Assembly: GCA_030144725.1 (NCBI GenBank)
Contig: JASKMD010000019.1
Span: 6,999,841 to 7,063,840 of the forward strand
DNA: 64,000 bases
DNA from: Haematococcus lacustris
Taxonomy: Eukaryota; Chlorophyta; Chlorophyceae; Chlamydomonadales; Haematococcaceae
Direction: 5' to 3'
Shown here: positions 38,322 to 48,297 of the stretch, one piece after another
How the letters are laid out: each line of letters opens with the position of its first letter
Position numbering within the stretch: the first letter of the stretch is position 1
Translations under genes and position numbers: made by a program
The notes under the pieces: generated by a model
The model's database searches: none
What the model saw: only the letters and a program-made list of their open reading frames with translations
What the model was told of the DNA's origin: nothing

Positions 38322-39092
38322 ATGGCCGACAAGGACAAGCCTGCTGCGACCCATGAAGGCGAGGAGGAGGAAGACGAGGAGGTATGTCATGAGTCTGGGT
38401 GGGCAGTTTGTGGTTCTGTAAATAACCTGGTCTCCGCTCAGACCCACGCGGAGCGATCAAGCAGGTCCAGGGACCAGTGGGCCGGTTCGTTTCATGCGAT
38501 CCAAGTGATAGCAGCACCCCCCTTGACTTGCGACCATGCAGGAGGAGACCGAGCAAAAAAAGGCACCATCGGTGAGCGTAGCCTTTGGCCGCACAAGCCC
38601 GTCAAACCTCTGCAGGGGATGTTTCACGTGTTCAACAATGCAGTGCTTCACCTGACCTCTGCCATCTGTGTGTCTTTCACAGTATGCAGCTCTAGTGGGG
38701 ACTGAGCCCCTGGATGATGATGACGACGATGATGATGAGTATGAGGGTGAGGAGGAAGACGATGATGATGACGATGATGATGATGATGACGATGATGATG
38801 AGGATGAAGCAGGGCAAGGCGAGGAAGGTGTGTGATCTTGGGCAGCCAGCAACTGAGTTTAAATCATCCATTACAGGACAGCAGAGGATGTGATCACACC
38901 TACATCCAGGCCTCGTGCCCACCACAGTCTGCCTGCATGGCTGCTCATGCAGGGGGAGATGATGAGGAGGAAGAGGAGGAGGGGGAAGAGGAGGCCGTGG
39001 AGGAGCCCAAGACCAGAGCAGCCAAGAGGAAACGGGGGCCAGAATCAGCCAAGGAGGGTGAGGACAAGAAAGTGGAGGAGGGTGATGCCTGA
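38322..39092 (+). CDS. Highly acidic nuclear-type protein, 124 aa
   Basis: Four exons (38322-38381, 38542-38571, 38683-38827, 38953-39092) join in phase. The protein starts MADKDKPAATHEGEEEEDEE and is mostly Asp/Glu, with an Asp run in the middle. It has a basic cluster, TRAAKRKRG, that looks like a nuclear localisation signal near the C-terminus. Composition and size recall prothymosin-like or histone-chaperone tail proteins, but low complexity makes homology unsafe, so no function is assigned. A TGTAA motif at 39783-39787 could be its distant polyadenylation signal. Confidence 0.7.
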
Positions 39093-39925
39093 GCGTGCGA
39101 GCTGTCTTTATTGCTGTGGCAAGTGCAGCTACATAATGCGCCTGGACGCTCATTACCTGGTCGCTGCATGCCATGCCTTGCCTGGCCCATTCAGTCCTCA
39201 CGCCACAAAAATACACACCTCACTCGCTCATCTGCCTTGTTTGACACCACCAACACCCTCGTTTAACAACGCTAAACATCTCCTGCAGGGTGTTGGCCTG
39301 TGGGTGGCACTCCCTCAGCCGACAGCTGAGACCCTGGCTGCACGCTGCTGCTGCCTGCTTCACCGTAGCAGGTCCCTGTCCTGCCAAAGGCACATATAGG
39401 GAGCATTGCCAGGTTGCCAGGTGCTAGGTGTGGATGCTGCAAGGTTCATAAGGTTTGTAGGGTTCTCAATTTATGAACATGCTGGTTGGTGCTGGCTATG
39501 GGCTGTCAGGGAATCAATCAACTGAATGTGCATGAGAGCATGGGGCAGCATGGCTGAGACTTCTTCTGCATGTGCAGCAGCAGCTGGCTGAGGCTATTGT
39601 GGCACTGACGCTAGCCAGCTGGGCCCCTGGAGGTAGGGGCTTCAGCCTTCCAACTAGCCCACCACAGGGTGCGTCAGCTCCCTCTTCTGGCGGCAAGATG
39701 TGTGACCATCATCTGGACAGGCTGCCTGCGATTCTGGGCTCTAGTGGGGGCAGCATGTCAATAAGAAGGATGCATTGTTCATTGTAAACAACATGTGACA
39801 CCGCCGGGCACTCATGGTGGTGCTGGGCTGCTGACATTTCACTGGTAAAAAAACATACAATGTGCTGCGCTGCTGGCTGGCTGACTAAGTGGTGATGCAT
39901 TTCACTACCATGCATCACCACTTTT
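39093..39925. other. 3' region of the acidic-protein gene, possible extra exon
   Basis: A frame from about 39569 (QQQLAEAIVALTLASWAPGG) follows an acceptor-like TGTGCAG and might be an exon, but I could not connect it to anything. TGTAA occurs at 39783-39787. Confidence 0.3.
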
Positions 39926-40010
39926 GATGATGATGTGGCTTACACCGCTTAAGCCGTCAGCCGTTAGGCTGCTAGGCCGCCCTCCCCCTCTAGGGGTTCG
40001 GAACTTTTGG
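39926..40010 (-). mobile_element. Very short LINE 3' end
   Basis: Only the terminal 70 or so bases of the LINE family remain (complement of cttacaccgcttaagccgtc and following), preceded by a TGATGATG tail as in the copy at 37757. No coding part is left. Confidence 0.7.
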
Positions 40011-40199
40011 TTCGGAACTAACATTAGCGGACACACCCTAGTCGTGAGTCACCTCGTGTAAGGACAACTGGTGCTTACAAGGAGCCCCGTCATAAGCTTA
40101 GCCTTCTCACACTACTTTGCTGAAACATATCGTGAGTGACCTCTTGTCGCATTCCAGGCTCAGCAACGCTGAATCCAGACCCACAGCATTGGGTTAGGG

Positions 40200-40776
40200 T
40201 TAGGGTTGGGAGAGAGTGCCACCGGTGTGGGGCTGCAGTCATCAAGGGTGCGACCGAGGATGCTTTAAACTTTGGATTGGATTAGCTGAGTGAGATTACC
40301 AACAGTCAGGCATGTGGTTCCTTGCTGGATGAGTTTTGTTGGACTGTACACGACATAGATCCTCAGCCGTTGAGTCAGGATGTCCCAACATGGGGTTGGT
40401 AATCTTCATGCAAGTACTCTTTCGATACTGAACCGTTTTCGATAGCGTTTATCGCATTGGCAGCTGCGAATTATTGTGCATCTACTGGCAAGCGGCGCGT
40501 TAACTCTTGCGAGTGAGGCCATGCCGGCGCAAGCGAGCGCGGATACACCTCAGCTGCTCACCATCGATTGTTCTAGTGGTATGTAGCGGCATCAGCGATT
40601 GAACTGCGCCTGGCATCGAGCAGGAAGTACAATCAATGTTCAGCCCGCCAGGCTCACTCCGCAAGCCTTTCATTGGTGCAGGCTGCGTCGGAGTGCCATC
40701 GTTGGGCAAGTAATAACTCGACATTGTAGCGAAGTGCGAATGGATAGAGGTCTTTCTAGGCAGCCACACAGAAAAA
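40200..40776 (-). repeat. Composite dispersed repeat, copy 2
   Basis: The partner of 33690-34290. It starts after a short TTAGGG-like run (40191-40209), contains the inverted repeat X block (to about 40350), then the same TTCGATAGCGTTTATCGC block, and ends at CAGCCACACAG near 40776. Confidence 0.7.
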
Positions 40777-40974
40777 GGGACCCCCTTGCACAAACTGGCA
40801 TGTGGTGAGCTGACCACTGTGAGTTATTAGACTTTCGAGTTATTACTTTGTTCGTAACTCAACGACACAGCTGTTGGAGAAGAAAGCACGGCATTTCATT
40901 GAGTAGGCTTGTGGGAACATACTTTGGCGTGACCCAACTCTGCCTTGCAGGATTTTCTAACCTACTCCGACCGC

Positions 40975-41300
40975 CCGGACCCTGCCCCCTCGCACCCCCT
41001 AGCAGCCCCACCACCTCCCGCCCCCTCACTGCCCCCCTACTGCCCCGCCACCCCTTCCCAACCCCCCCCAATCCCCTCCCACCTCCTCCTACCACCTCCT
41101 CCCACCTCCTCCCACCTCCTCCCGCCACACCCTCCCCCACCCCCCCCCCACCCCCTCCCACCTCCTCCCAGCCCCTCCCACCCCCTCCTAGCCCCCTCAC
41201 TGCCCCGCCAACCCTTCCCACCCCCTCAGCCCCTCCCACCCCCACCCCCGCCGCCCCCTCCCACCCCTTCCCACCCTTTCCCACCCCCTCCCAACCCGGC
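40975..41300. repeat. C-rich CCTCC/CCCCA low-complexity tract
   Basis: About 0.33 kb of almost pure pyrimidine sequence on the plus strand. It runs up to the acceptor-like CATCACAG at 41309-41316 and so could be an expanded polypyrimidine tract. Proline-rich frames across it are probably artefacts. Confidence 0.75.
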
Positions 41301-41316
41301 GGCTGTTCATCACAGA

Positions 41317-41413
41317 GCAGTGTGTGGTGGCCAACACTCACCGGCCTGGCGAGCGCACAACTGTGAGCCGGCAACTGCGTGTGGTCTACAAGTACCTGCG
41401 GCAGAGAACCCTA
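41317..41413 (+). CDS. Orphan exon-like segment
   Basis: Between an acceptor (after the C-rich tract) and a consensus donor (GTAAGC at 41414), the frame reads [20 protein letters not shown] then [11 protein letters not shown]. It looks protein-like and is bounded by good splice sites, but I found no certain partner exons and do not recognise the family. A later segment (41805-41888) may be another exon. Confidence 0.35.
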
Positions 41414-41419
41414 GGTAAG

Positions 41420-41580
41420 CTGGGCTGGGCTGGGCTGGGCTGGGCTGGGCTGGGCTGGGCTGGGCTGGGCTGGGCTGGGCTGGGCTGGGCTGGGCTGGGC
41501 TGGGCTGGGCTGGGCTGGGCTGGGCTGGGCTGGGCTGGGCTGGGCTGGGCTGGGCTGGGCTGGGCTGGGCTGGGCTGGGC
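41420..41580. repeat. (GGGCT)n array, about 32 copies, starting at a 5' splice site
   Basis: The array begins immediately after the donor GTAAGC, with no spacer. Confidence 0.95.
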
Positions 41581-41790
41581 CTGCCCCCCCCTCCTGCTGC
41601 ACCCCCCTGGCAGCAGCAGGCAGCTGGTGCTGGTGCTGCCCCTGACCTGCCCCCCCCTCCTGCTGCACCCCCCTGGCAGCAGCAGGCAGCTGGTGCTGGT
41701 GCTGCCCCTGGGCTGCCCCCCCCTCCTGCTGCACCCCCCTGGCAGCAGCAGACAGCTGGTGCTGGTGCTGCCCCTGGGCTGCCCACCCCT
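41581..41790. repeat. 66-bp minisatellite, three units plus a partial
   Basis: Units start at 41581, 41647 and 41713, with a partial fourth. The length is a multiple of three, so each unit gives the same 22-residue frame. It directly follows the GGGCT array. Confidence 0.85.
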
Positions 41791-41889
41791 CCAGCGGAGC
41801 AGCAGGGGGTCAGGGCGGAGCTGGACACAAGCTCGACACGCAAGCGGAGGGCGGGCGGGAGGGATCGGACCCAACATGTCGAGCAAGGT

Positions 41890-42587
41890 AACGTAGCAGT
41901 GTCCTACACACCTTGAGTGGCCTTACCGAGTGGCCAGGTAGTAGGTACTACTCACGAAGCGGTCAAGCAATGCAGCAGCCTTGTATACTTCCGAGCATGG
42001 GTGGAGGGGCGTCGTTACATCGGTTTGGCGTGCCATGTGCATTGTTTTGACTGCGGCGACTGTCCCTGACTGTTTGCAGAGGCTACTGGGCCACGTCGGT
42101 CGCGGCGGTCGGTCGCGGCGAGGCCCGCATGAGCAAAACTGGCATGAATTTGAATGTCAAGATTTGAGCCGCCATAGCACTCAGCACACTGCACAATATT
42201 TAATGTTACAAGCTGCACCGCATAGCTGACAGAGTCCTCTATCCAGGGATGTGCGAAACGTAAATAGAGACCATGTGGCTGAGACGCGGCGTCGTTTTGA
42301 TTACCAGGGGTCGGTTTCCTATAATTTCCAGCCAATTTTTGAAAGTTGGGGTCGCCTGACGTTGAGACCTACACGACGGTGCGAGATACGACTTCATGTT
42401 ATGATCTAAGAAACCTGGGTGTAAACAAGATCGGGAGTTTTGGCCAATCCTACTTCTCATCATCGAATCAAAGCAGTTGTGCCTGCTTACTATTGACTAA
42501 GGGCAAGGATGTGCCTGCCTGCCTGCATACCCAGAAATCCATGTTGAGGCCATCGTCTGGGCAGCTGCCCAGGCACATGACAGCCTC
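41890..42587. other. No recognised gene
   Basis: Only short frames; nothing supported. The right end borders the 3' module of the Fanzor-like copy below. Confidence 0.3.
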
Positions 42588-43240
42588 AGGGTCCCACTAC
42601 GTCCACACTAGTGTCCATGAGGCTGCTGGAGCCAGCCCCCTGCACGACTACCTGACCCTCAAGGGGCTAATAGCCAGTTTGGCATGATACACATGCATCA
42701 ATGTGAGCTGACACAGCTCAAACTCTACTGTGCCACAGGCTGCTGGGCCTGGTACTCGGCTTCTCGGTCTTGCCGCCAAGTATAGCCCAGGCCTGGGTAC
42801 TCCCTGCCTTTGTATGGCAGCTCCAGCTGCTCCAGCCACCAGCACAGCTCCAGTGGGCACCTTTTGCTCTCCCCAATGCACTGCATGTTCAGCGCTGCAT
42901 TGCAGTCCCTGTCTACCCGCCTGGCTGTGATGCTGCTTTGCCACAGGCAGCCTTGCCCTTGCCTGTGCCCTTGGTGCGCTGGGAGGGCTCAGCTGCCTGC
43001 TCAGTCTTAGTGCGCTTGGCTGGTGGGTGAGCATTGGGCCCAGGCTCTGGGGTTGCTGCCTGTGTGGCTGGCTGGCTGCGTGGTGTGTGTGGGAGCTGGT
43101 GTGGAGGCACCACATCAGGCCCCGCATTGCAAGGTCACGCCGCTGGCTCCAGGCTAGGTTCAGCAGCAGGATGGGCGCACCAGGTGGAGGTTCACATGCC
43201 CTGCTGGGGGCTTCCCCCTGTTCCACGGGGTTGTGTTTGA
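42588..43240 (-). mobile_element. Fanzor/TnpB-like element, subfamily 2, degenerate copy
   Basis: On the minus strand, fragments read LAWSQRRDLAMRGLMWC, then a PPAKRTKTEQAAEP-type basic linker, then RRVDRDCNAALNMQCIGES and ELPYKGREYPGLGYTW, with frameshifts between them. The post-stop flank (42588-42735) matches that of the copy at 51716-52090 and, more weakly, the one at 54905-55295. It lies downstream of the coiled-coil gene, outside any gene I can define. Confidence 0.68.
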
Positions 43241-43409
43241 GCTGCCCTCTGCATGGGCTGTGCTAGGTGGGCTGCAGTTAAGGCTGGCTGGAGGCAGGGC
43301 TGCCGGGCTGGAGGTTGGGTTGTGGTGCAATGCAAAATGTATGCATGGCTCATGATGCTGCTGGCCCTGGCTGTTTTGGTATGTGCGGGCTGAACAGAGG
43401 CACAGCACA

Positions 43410-45465
43410 CTAGGCCGCAGCCTCAGCTTCCACCAGCCGCAGCACCATCATGTCTACCACTAGGTTGAGCTTGAAGTTCTGCAATCCAGGGAGGGCAGAG
43501 CACAGCAGAGCAAGAGTAAAGAGAATGATTAGAGAGCATGTTACAGAGCAGGGTACACAGTGTGTGGAGCTGGGCAGAGCAGGCAAAGGAGAGCAGGCAC
43601 ATGAGCTGGACAAATCAGGCAGAGCAGGCACATCAGAGCAGGCACAGCAGGCATAGCAGGCACATGAGGTCTGGACAGAGCTGGCAAAGGACAGTAGGCA
43701 GAGCAGACAGAGGAGAGCAAGCAGAGGAGAGCAGGCAAAGCAGCCAGAGCAGAGCGGACAGGGCCTAACCAGTGAAGGCAAGGCTGAGGCCCGAGGTACT
43801 GGGTTTGAGTGGCCAAGGGACAACAGCCTCAGCTATTCCCTGGATGACACCAGGCTAAACAGGCACTATACAAAGTGCAGCACCAAGTCTGGAGGCAAAG
43901 CTGGGATGCAAATCAAGTCAGAAGGCAATGCATTCCAGGCCTAGCGGTGCCCAAGGTTGGGGTTTGGAGTTGCTATCTCAAGGCTGTTTTGCTGCAACGA
44001 AGTGCAGCCTTTGTACCATGAACTCAAAGCTGCGAAGAGGGCGATGTGCAGTGTTGGGGCATACAATTAATTGATTAGTGATATGTATAGCAGTTTGAAC
44101 ATGTTATCTAAGGCAAAACACCACTCCAGCTTGGCAGATTGTTGGCCCCAAACTGTTGAAAACACTGGCCCTAAACTACATGCAGCCTAACCCCCCAACC
44201 TTGTCTGGTTCGACCAAACAGATGTCAGGCAAGGACGCAGGAAGGGTATCACCCAGTTATGAGCGTCAGAAAATGCGCGGCGCCAGGGTGTGGTGAGGCT
44301 GCATCGCCTACCTGCCCCACTGCATACCTTGCACCCTGCATTGCCCTTGACGGTGCTACAGCGCTCCCCCCGAGCCGTCAGGTACTCAGGTTGAGCCCCC
44401 ACAGTCCCAGAGGGCCAGACCCCTCACCTGATAATTCCACCGCTCCTTCCAATCTGTTGCAGCCCGCTGCTCTGCCAGGAGACGCAGCTTCAGTTGCTCC
44501 ACCTCTTGAAGCTGTGGATAGCATGGCCACGGCATCACACAAGCATGTCATGGGACAGGCTGTTGCAGGTGATGGTCTGGGAATGGATCAAAGCACAGGC
44601 TCCAATTGGGTGGCGAGATGCCTGCTGCCCCTGGTCACACTCTTGTTCAAGTGCCAGCCTCACCTGCGCTTCCATAAGACTGACTTTGTGTTGCAGGTCG
44701 CGGACCTGCAAGCAAAGCGCAGGGGCAGCCACAGCTGTGCTGGTGCAGTGTTTGCCATGCGCTGCATGACTCGCTGCGTTGCGGTCAGGTTACTCCTCTG
44801 TCAGCTGCCATGGTGGTGTGTAATCATGCACAGGCTGTACCTGCTGTGTTTGCTGACTGTTTGGTTGTGCTGTGGCTAGGACAGACTGATGGCCGGGGTC
44901 TTGCATGGATGTTCGTTTGAGGGCCTCGGCTGACGCTTTGTCCAGCTGCTGGGCTGCTGGCTGTTTCTGAGCAGGCGAACGAGGTTTCTTATCATGACTG
45001 AAAGCATGCTTGAACTTGTCAAACAAACCAACGCTGCCCTCAGACTTTTGTGGTGACGCCGGTGGGGCGATATGTTGTCCTGACCCTTGCGGCCCAGATA
45101 GCCTGTCTAGCTGTGTATACGAGTACCTGTGAGCACAGGACACCTGGTTTTAGTGCACACAACCTTGCAGACCATACACAGATATGACAGCAAGTGCAAA
45201 CCTTCTTACTCTCTCACCCTGCATGCTGTGTCTGAGCCTGGGACAAGCGCATGCTGTTTCTACGACCAGAGGTGGGGCTGCTTGGGCTGGTTCCTGCTCC
45301 AGAGTATCTTCTTGATGTCTGTGAATGGTGCGGGGAACGTGCCAATTCACTCTCGCGCGAAGACCGCAGGGCCTCTCGTTCTGCGGCTCTCTCGTCTCGT
45401 TTCGTGCTTCCTGAGCGCGGTCTGCTCTCGCTGCGCTTCCCAGCGAGTTTGTCAAGAAACCCCAT
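43410..45465 (-). CDS. Coiled-coil protein of unknown function, 242 aa
   Basis: Five exons join in phase: 45465-45218, 45126-44841, 44705-44664, 44511-44428, 43478-43410. The N-terminus MGFLDKLAGKRSESRPRSGS is basic and Ser/Arg-rich, followed by a second short amphipathic block (GLFDKFKHAF) and a Gln/Pro-rich linker. The last three exons form helices with coiled-coil character: RDLQHKVSLMEAQ, LQEVEQLKLRLLAEQRAATD and, after WKERWNYQ, NFKLNLVVDMMVLRLVEAE. It is predicted soluble, with no signal peptide. I do not recognise the family. The long 44427-43479 intron contains GAGCAGGCA-type short repeats (43560-43750). Confidence 0.68.
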
Positions 45466-45960
45466 AGTCAAACTGTACGCGCAAGTGTGGGGGGTAGGAA
45501 GCAAGGGAGCTACCAATGTTGGCTATCGCAAGTTGCAAGCCGTGACATGGATGCCCACATTGACATGAAAGCCGGCACATGACCGTGCTTGCAACTATTG
45601 TGAAGTGGCTGAAATAGCCAGGCCGGCATACATTAAGGCAATGTCAGTGGCAAACCTCCTGGAATATTCTAGCATGCAGGCCAGATGGGCTGTTAATTGT
45701 TTGCCCTAGGGGTCTTTACGGAGGCTGTACGGAGCCCAGGACCGGGCGCTGGAGCAGTTATGCAAAAGTAGTGGGTGGGTGGGTGGGTGGGTGGGAGGTG
45801 GGTGGGAGGGTTAGGTACTGAAAGGTGGTGGGTTGGGCATGAAGCGAAGGAGTGGTTGATTGTGCCATGCCTAACCTGGTGTCACCATGTCAGCCACCCT
45901 GTGTGCCTTGTGTGCATGACTGCAGCTGGAGAAGGAAATGGCTAACTCCGCGACTACATT
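45466..45960. other. Upstream flank of the coiled-coil gene
   Basis: No gene. It contains a short GGGT array (about 45773-45811). Confidence 0.4.
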
Positions 45961-46182
45961 GAGGCGAGGCGAGGCGAGGCGAGGCGAGGCGAGGCGAGGC
46001 GAGGCGAGGCGAGGCGAGGCGAGGCGAGGCGAGGCGAGGCGAGGCGAGGCGAGGCGAGGCGAGGCGAGGCGAGGCGAGGCGAGGCGAGGCGAGGCGAGGC
46101 GAGGCGAGGCGAGGCGAGGCGAGGCGAGGCGAGGCGAGGCGAGGCGAGGCGAGGCGAGGCGAGGCGAGGCGAGGCGAGGCGA
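45961..46182. repeat. (GAGGC)n array, about 44 copies
   Basis: A perfect pentanucleotide array of 222 bases immediately left of the Fanzor-like copy at 46190-47540; it may have replaced that copy's N-terminal coding part. Confidence 0.96.
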
Positions 46183-46189
46183 CACTCTG

Positions 46190-47541
46190 TGGCCAAGAAT
46201 GTTCGACATTTGAAATGAGTGGCCAGGATGCACACATGGTGTAAGTTGTCCATCAAGCGCCATGGACGTGCCGAGTGGTGGTCTTCTTTGGCGCAACTGG
46301 CATTGGCACCAGGAAAGGGTGGGGTGCTGACGCGGTGTCGCGTGCCTGCTGCAAGGTGGTGTGCAGGCCCAGGGGCATAGACCAGCGGCGGGGCAGGGTG
46401 GTGCTCGTGGATGAGTGCCGCACAAGCCGGGTCAGCTCAACGGTGAATGGTCACGAGCCCTGTGAGGAGCATCTGGACAATGAGCAGACAACCAGGCCTG
46501 CAGGCTGGAAGCTGCGAGAGGGGGAGATGGAACACCGCCTCCTGCGCCCAGCCTGGAGCCAGCAGCGTGACCAGCCAGTGAGGGGCATGATGTGGTGCCC
46601 GGTAGTGGCATCAAGCAAGCACCCACAGGTCCCATGCAGCAGCCAGGCAGCCACACAGGCATCAGCCTCTGAGCCAGGGCCCAGCACTCCCCCGCCAGCC
46701 AAGCGCAGCAACCGCACCAAGGCTGAGCAGGCAGGTGAGCCCGCCCAGCCCACCAAGGGCAAGGGCAAGGCCAAGGGGAAGGAAAAGGGGTACATTTGCC
46801 TAACCGCCAACCGCCCACTCCGCCCTGCCTGCCCGCGCTGTTTCCGAAACGCCAATGTCGGGGATTGTTGCTGCACTGAAGAGAGCATCAGCAAAATGTT
46901 TGGCTCGAGGTGCAGTCTCTGCAGCGCCATTAGAAGGGCCTAAGAAACGCACTAAACGGCATGGTCAACACCCACCAGCTCGTAACGCAGCGCCACAGGC
47001 TGACCAGGACGGCCCACCATTTGACCAGGACAACGCCCTAGAGCCACCTGATGAGCGAAGGCGACCTTTCTTACCATGGCAAGAGCGCAGGGTGCGGGCG
47101 GATGCAGCGGCTCACGTCAACGCTCCGCAGCGAAAGCGGGACTACCTGCAGTTCACCGAGCGGCATCACCAGCTATTAGCCGACTCCCAGAAAGCCGAAC
47201 AGAACGTGATGCAATCAGCAGTCAACGCTGGTTGGTGCTTGCACGGTTGTGCTCTGCATGCCACAACGCTGGAAGACTCACCAAGGGCAAGGGCAAGGCC
47301 AAGGGCAAGGCTGCCGAAGCCAAGCCAGCACCACAGCCAGGCAGGTGGCTGGATAGGGACTGCAACGCAGCGCTGAATATGCAGCGCATTGTGGAGAGCG
47401 GGTGGCGCCCGGTGGAGCCGTGCCACTGGCCAGACCAGGCAGCTCTGCCCGCCAAAGGCAAGGAGTATCCTGGCCTGGGCTACAAGCGGCTGTGAGACCA
47501 GCCCCCAAGGCCCAGCAGCAGCAGCCCGTTGTGGCACAGTA
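46190..47541 (+). mobile_element. Fanzor/TnpB-like element, subfamily 3, interrupted by an insertion
   Basis: The plus strand reads LSIKRHGRA, a one-base frameshift, then VVFFGATGIGTRKGWGADAV, GRVVLVDECRTSRVSS, RLLRPAWSQQRDQPVRGMMW and a PPAKRSNRTKAEQ linker. It resumes at about 47280 with the same KGKGKAKGK linker and continues GRWLDRDCNAALNMQRI, KEYPGLGYKRL. The reading passes through Fanzor-type blocks in the right order, but the frame is broken, so it is a pseudogene. The segment between the two linker copies is described separately. Confidence 0.72.
46785..47278 (+). mobile_element. About 0.5-kb insertion inside the Fanzor-like gene
   Basis: It is bounded on both sides by CACCAAGGGCAAGGGCAAGG-type sequence (46757-46783 and 47279-47305), as if it had created a duplication of about 26 bases. 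It carries a long frame (46855 onward) with KRTKRHGQHPPARN, ERRVRADAAAHVNAPQRKRD and NAGWCLHGCALHAT, unrelated to the host element. I do not recognise this protein. Confidence 0.5.
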
Positions 47542-47760
47542 GTGTGCCCCCTCTCTTGAGCTGTCATTAGCTTATAATTAGTGCATGCAGGTCATGCCAT
47601 CTCTAGACCACAGCCCTGTCACAGGGGTCAGGCAATGATGTAGGTGGTAGGCACCCATGTGCATGTGACATGTGCATGGAAGCATAACTCCACACAGCTC
47701 CTTGACACCATCCTGATTGGTCCCGCTAGTGTTCTTTAGTTGTCCCTAGTGGTCCAACTT
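47542..47760. other. Short intergenic spacer
   Basis: No gene is visible between the Fanzor-like pseudogene and the inverted-repeat element. Confidence 0.3.
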
Positions 47761-48229
47761 AAATGGAGGCTCTAGTGAGGGATGAGGGGCTGACATGCCT
47801 GTAGTGAATCATTGCTGCACTCATTTGATTATGGGCTGATTGAGTAACTGTTAGCTAATTGAATAATTGTTGGCATGAGACATGTGTAAGTTGAGATACT
47901 AATGAGGCACTGGGCTGGCAGTCAAACCTCAGCAGCAAAGGCCTGCCTCAGCTGCGCACTGCGGTGTGGCTATAGCCGGGCACCAGCCAGAGCCGCTCAC
48001 AACGCCGCAACAGCTGCATGCAGTGTTGGTAGGGTTGTGGTGAATGAGGGGGACGATGCAAGCCAGCAGCGGGTGGCAGCAACAACGACAGCAGGGTTCT
48101 ATGGAGCCGAAGAAGCCCCCGCCGCCGTTGCCGCCATCGTGAAGCAAAACCAGGACAGCAAGGGCCAACTTCCGGTGCCAACTTGCGCTGGTAGATCAGC
48201 CCCCTTGTCCCTCACTAGGGCCTCCATTT
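47761..48229. mobile_element. MITE-like element with about 33-bp terminal inverted repeats
   Basis: The left arm AAATGGAGGCTCTAGTGAGG (47761-47793) is matched in reverse by 48196-48229 with a few mismatches. The interior is about 400 bp and has a plus-strand frame without recognisable domains. No convincing target-site duplication is seen. A second short palindrome (CCCACTAG...CTAGTGGG) lies just outside at 48247-48272. Confidence 0.45.
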
Positions 48230-48297
48230 GAGCCGGATCAGTAGTACCCACTAGCGGGATTATACTAGTGGGCAATAGTGACCCGACTCAAACAGTT

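Noticed and set aside
38457..38852. Minus-strand poly-Ser ORF
   Set aside because: It is the antisense of the Asp-rich exon of the acidic protein (GAT/GAC repeats).
40945..41418. Proline-rich cell-wall protein across 40945-41300
   Set aside because: The tract is almost pure pyrimidine, has no signal peptide and reads as an expanded polypyrimidine region before an acceptor.
45871..46425. Minus-strand ORF of repeated Leu-Ala-Ser-Pro-Arg
   Set aside because: A product of the GAGGC array; flanking residues resemble nothing and the plus strand has the Fanzor-like frame.
47903..48231. Plus-strand ORF as a small gene
   Set aside because: It lies wholly within the MITE-like element and has no recognisable domain.
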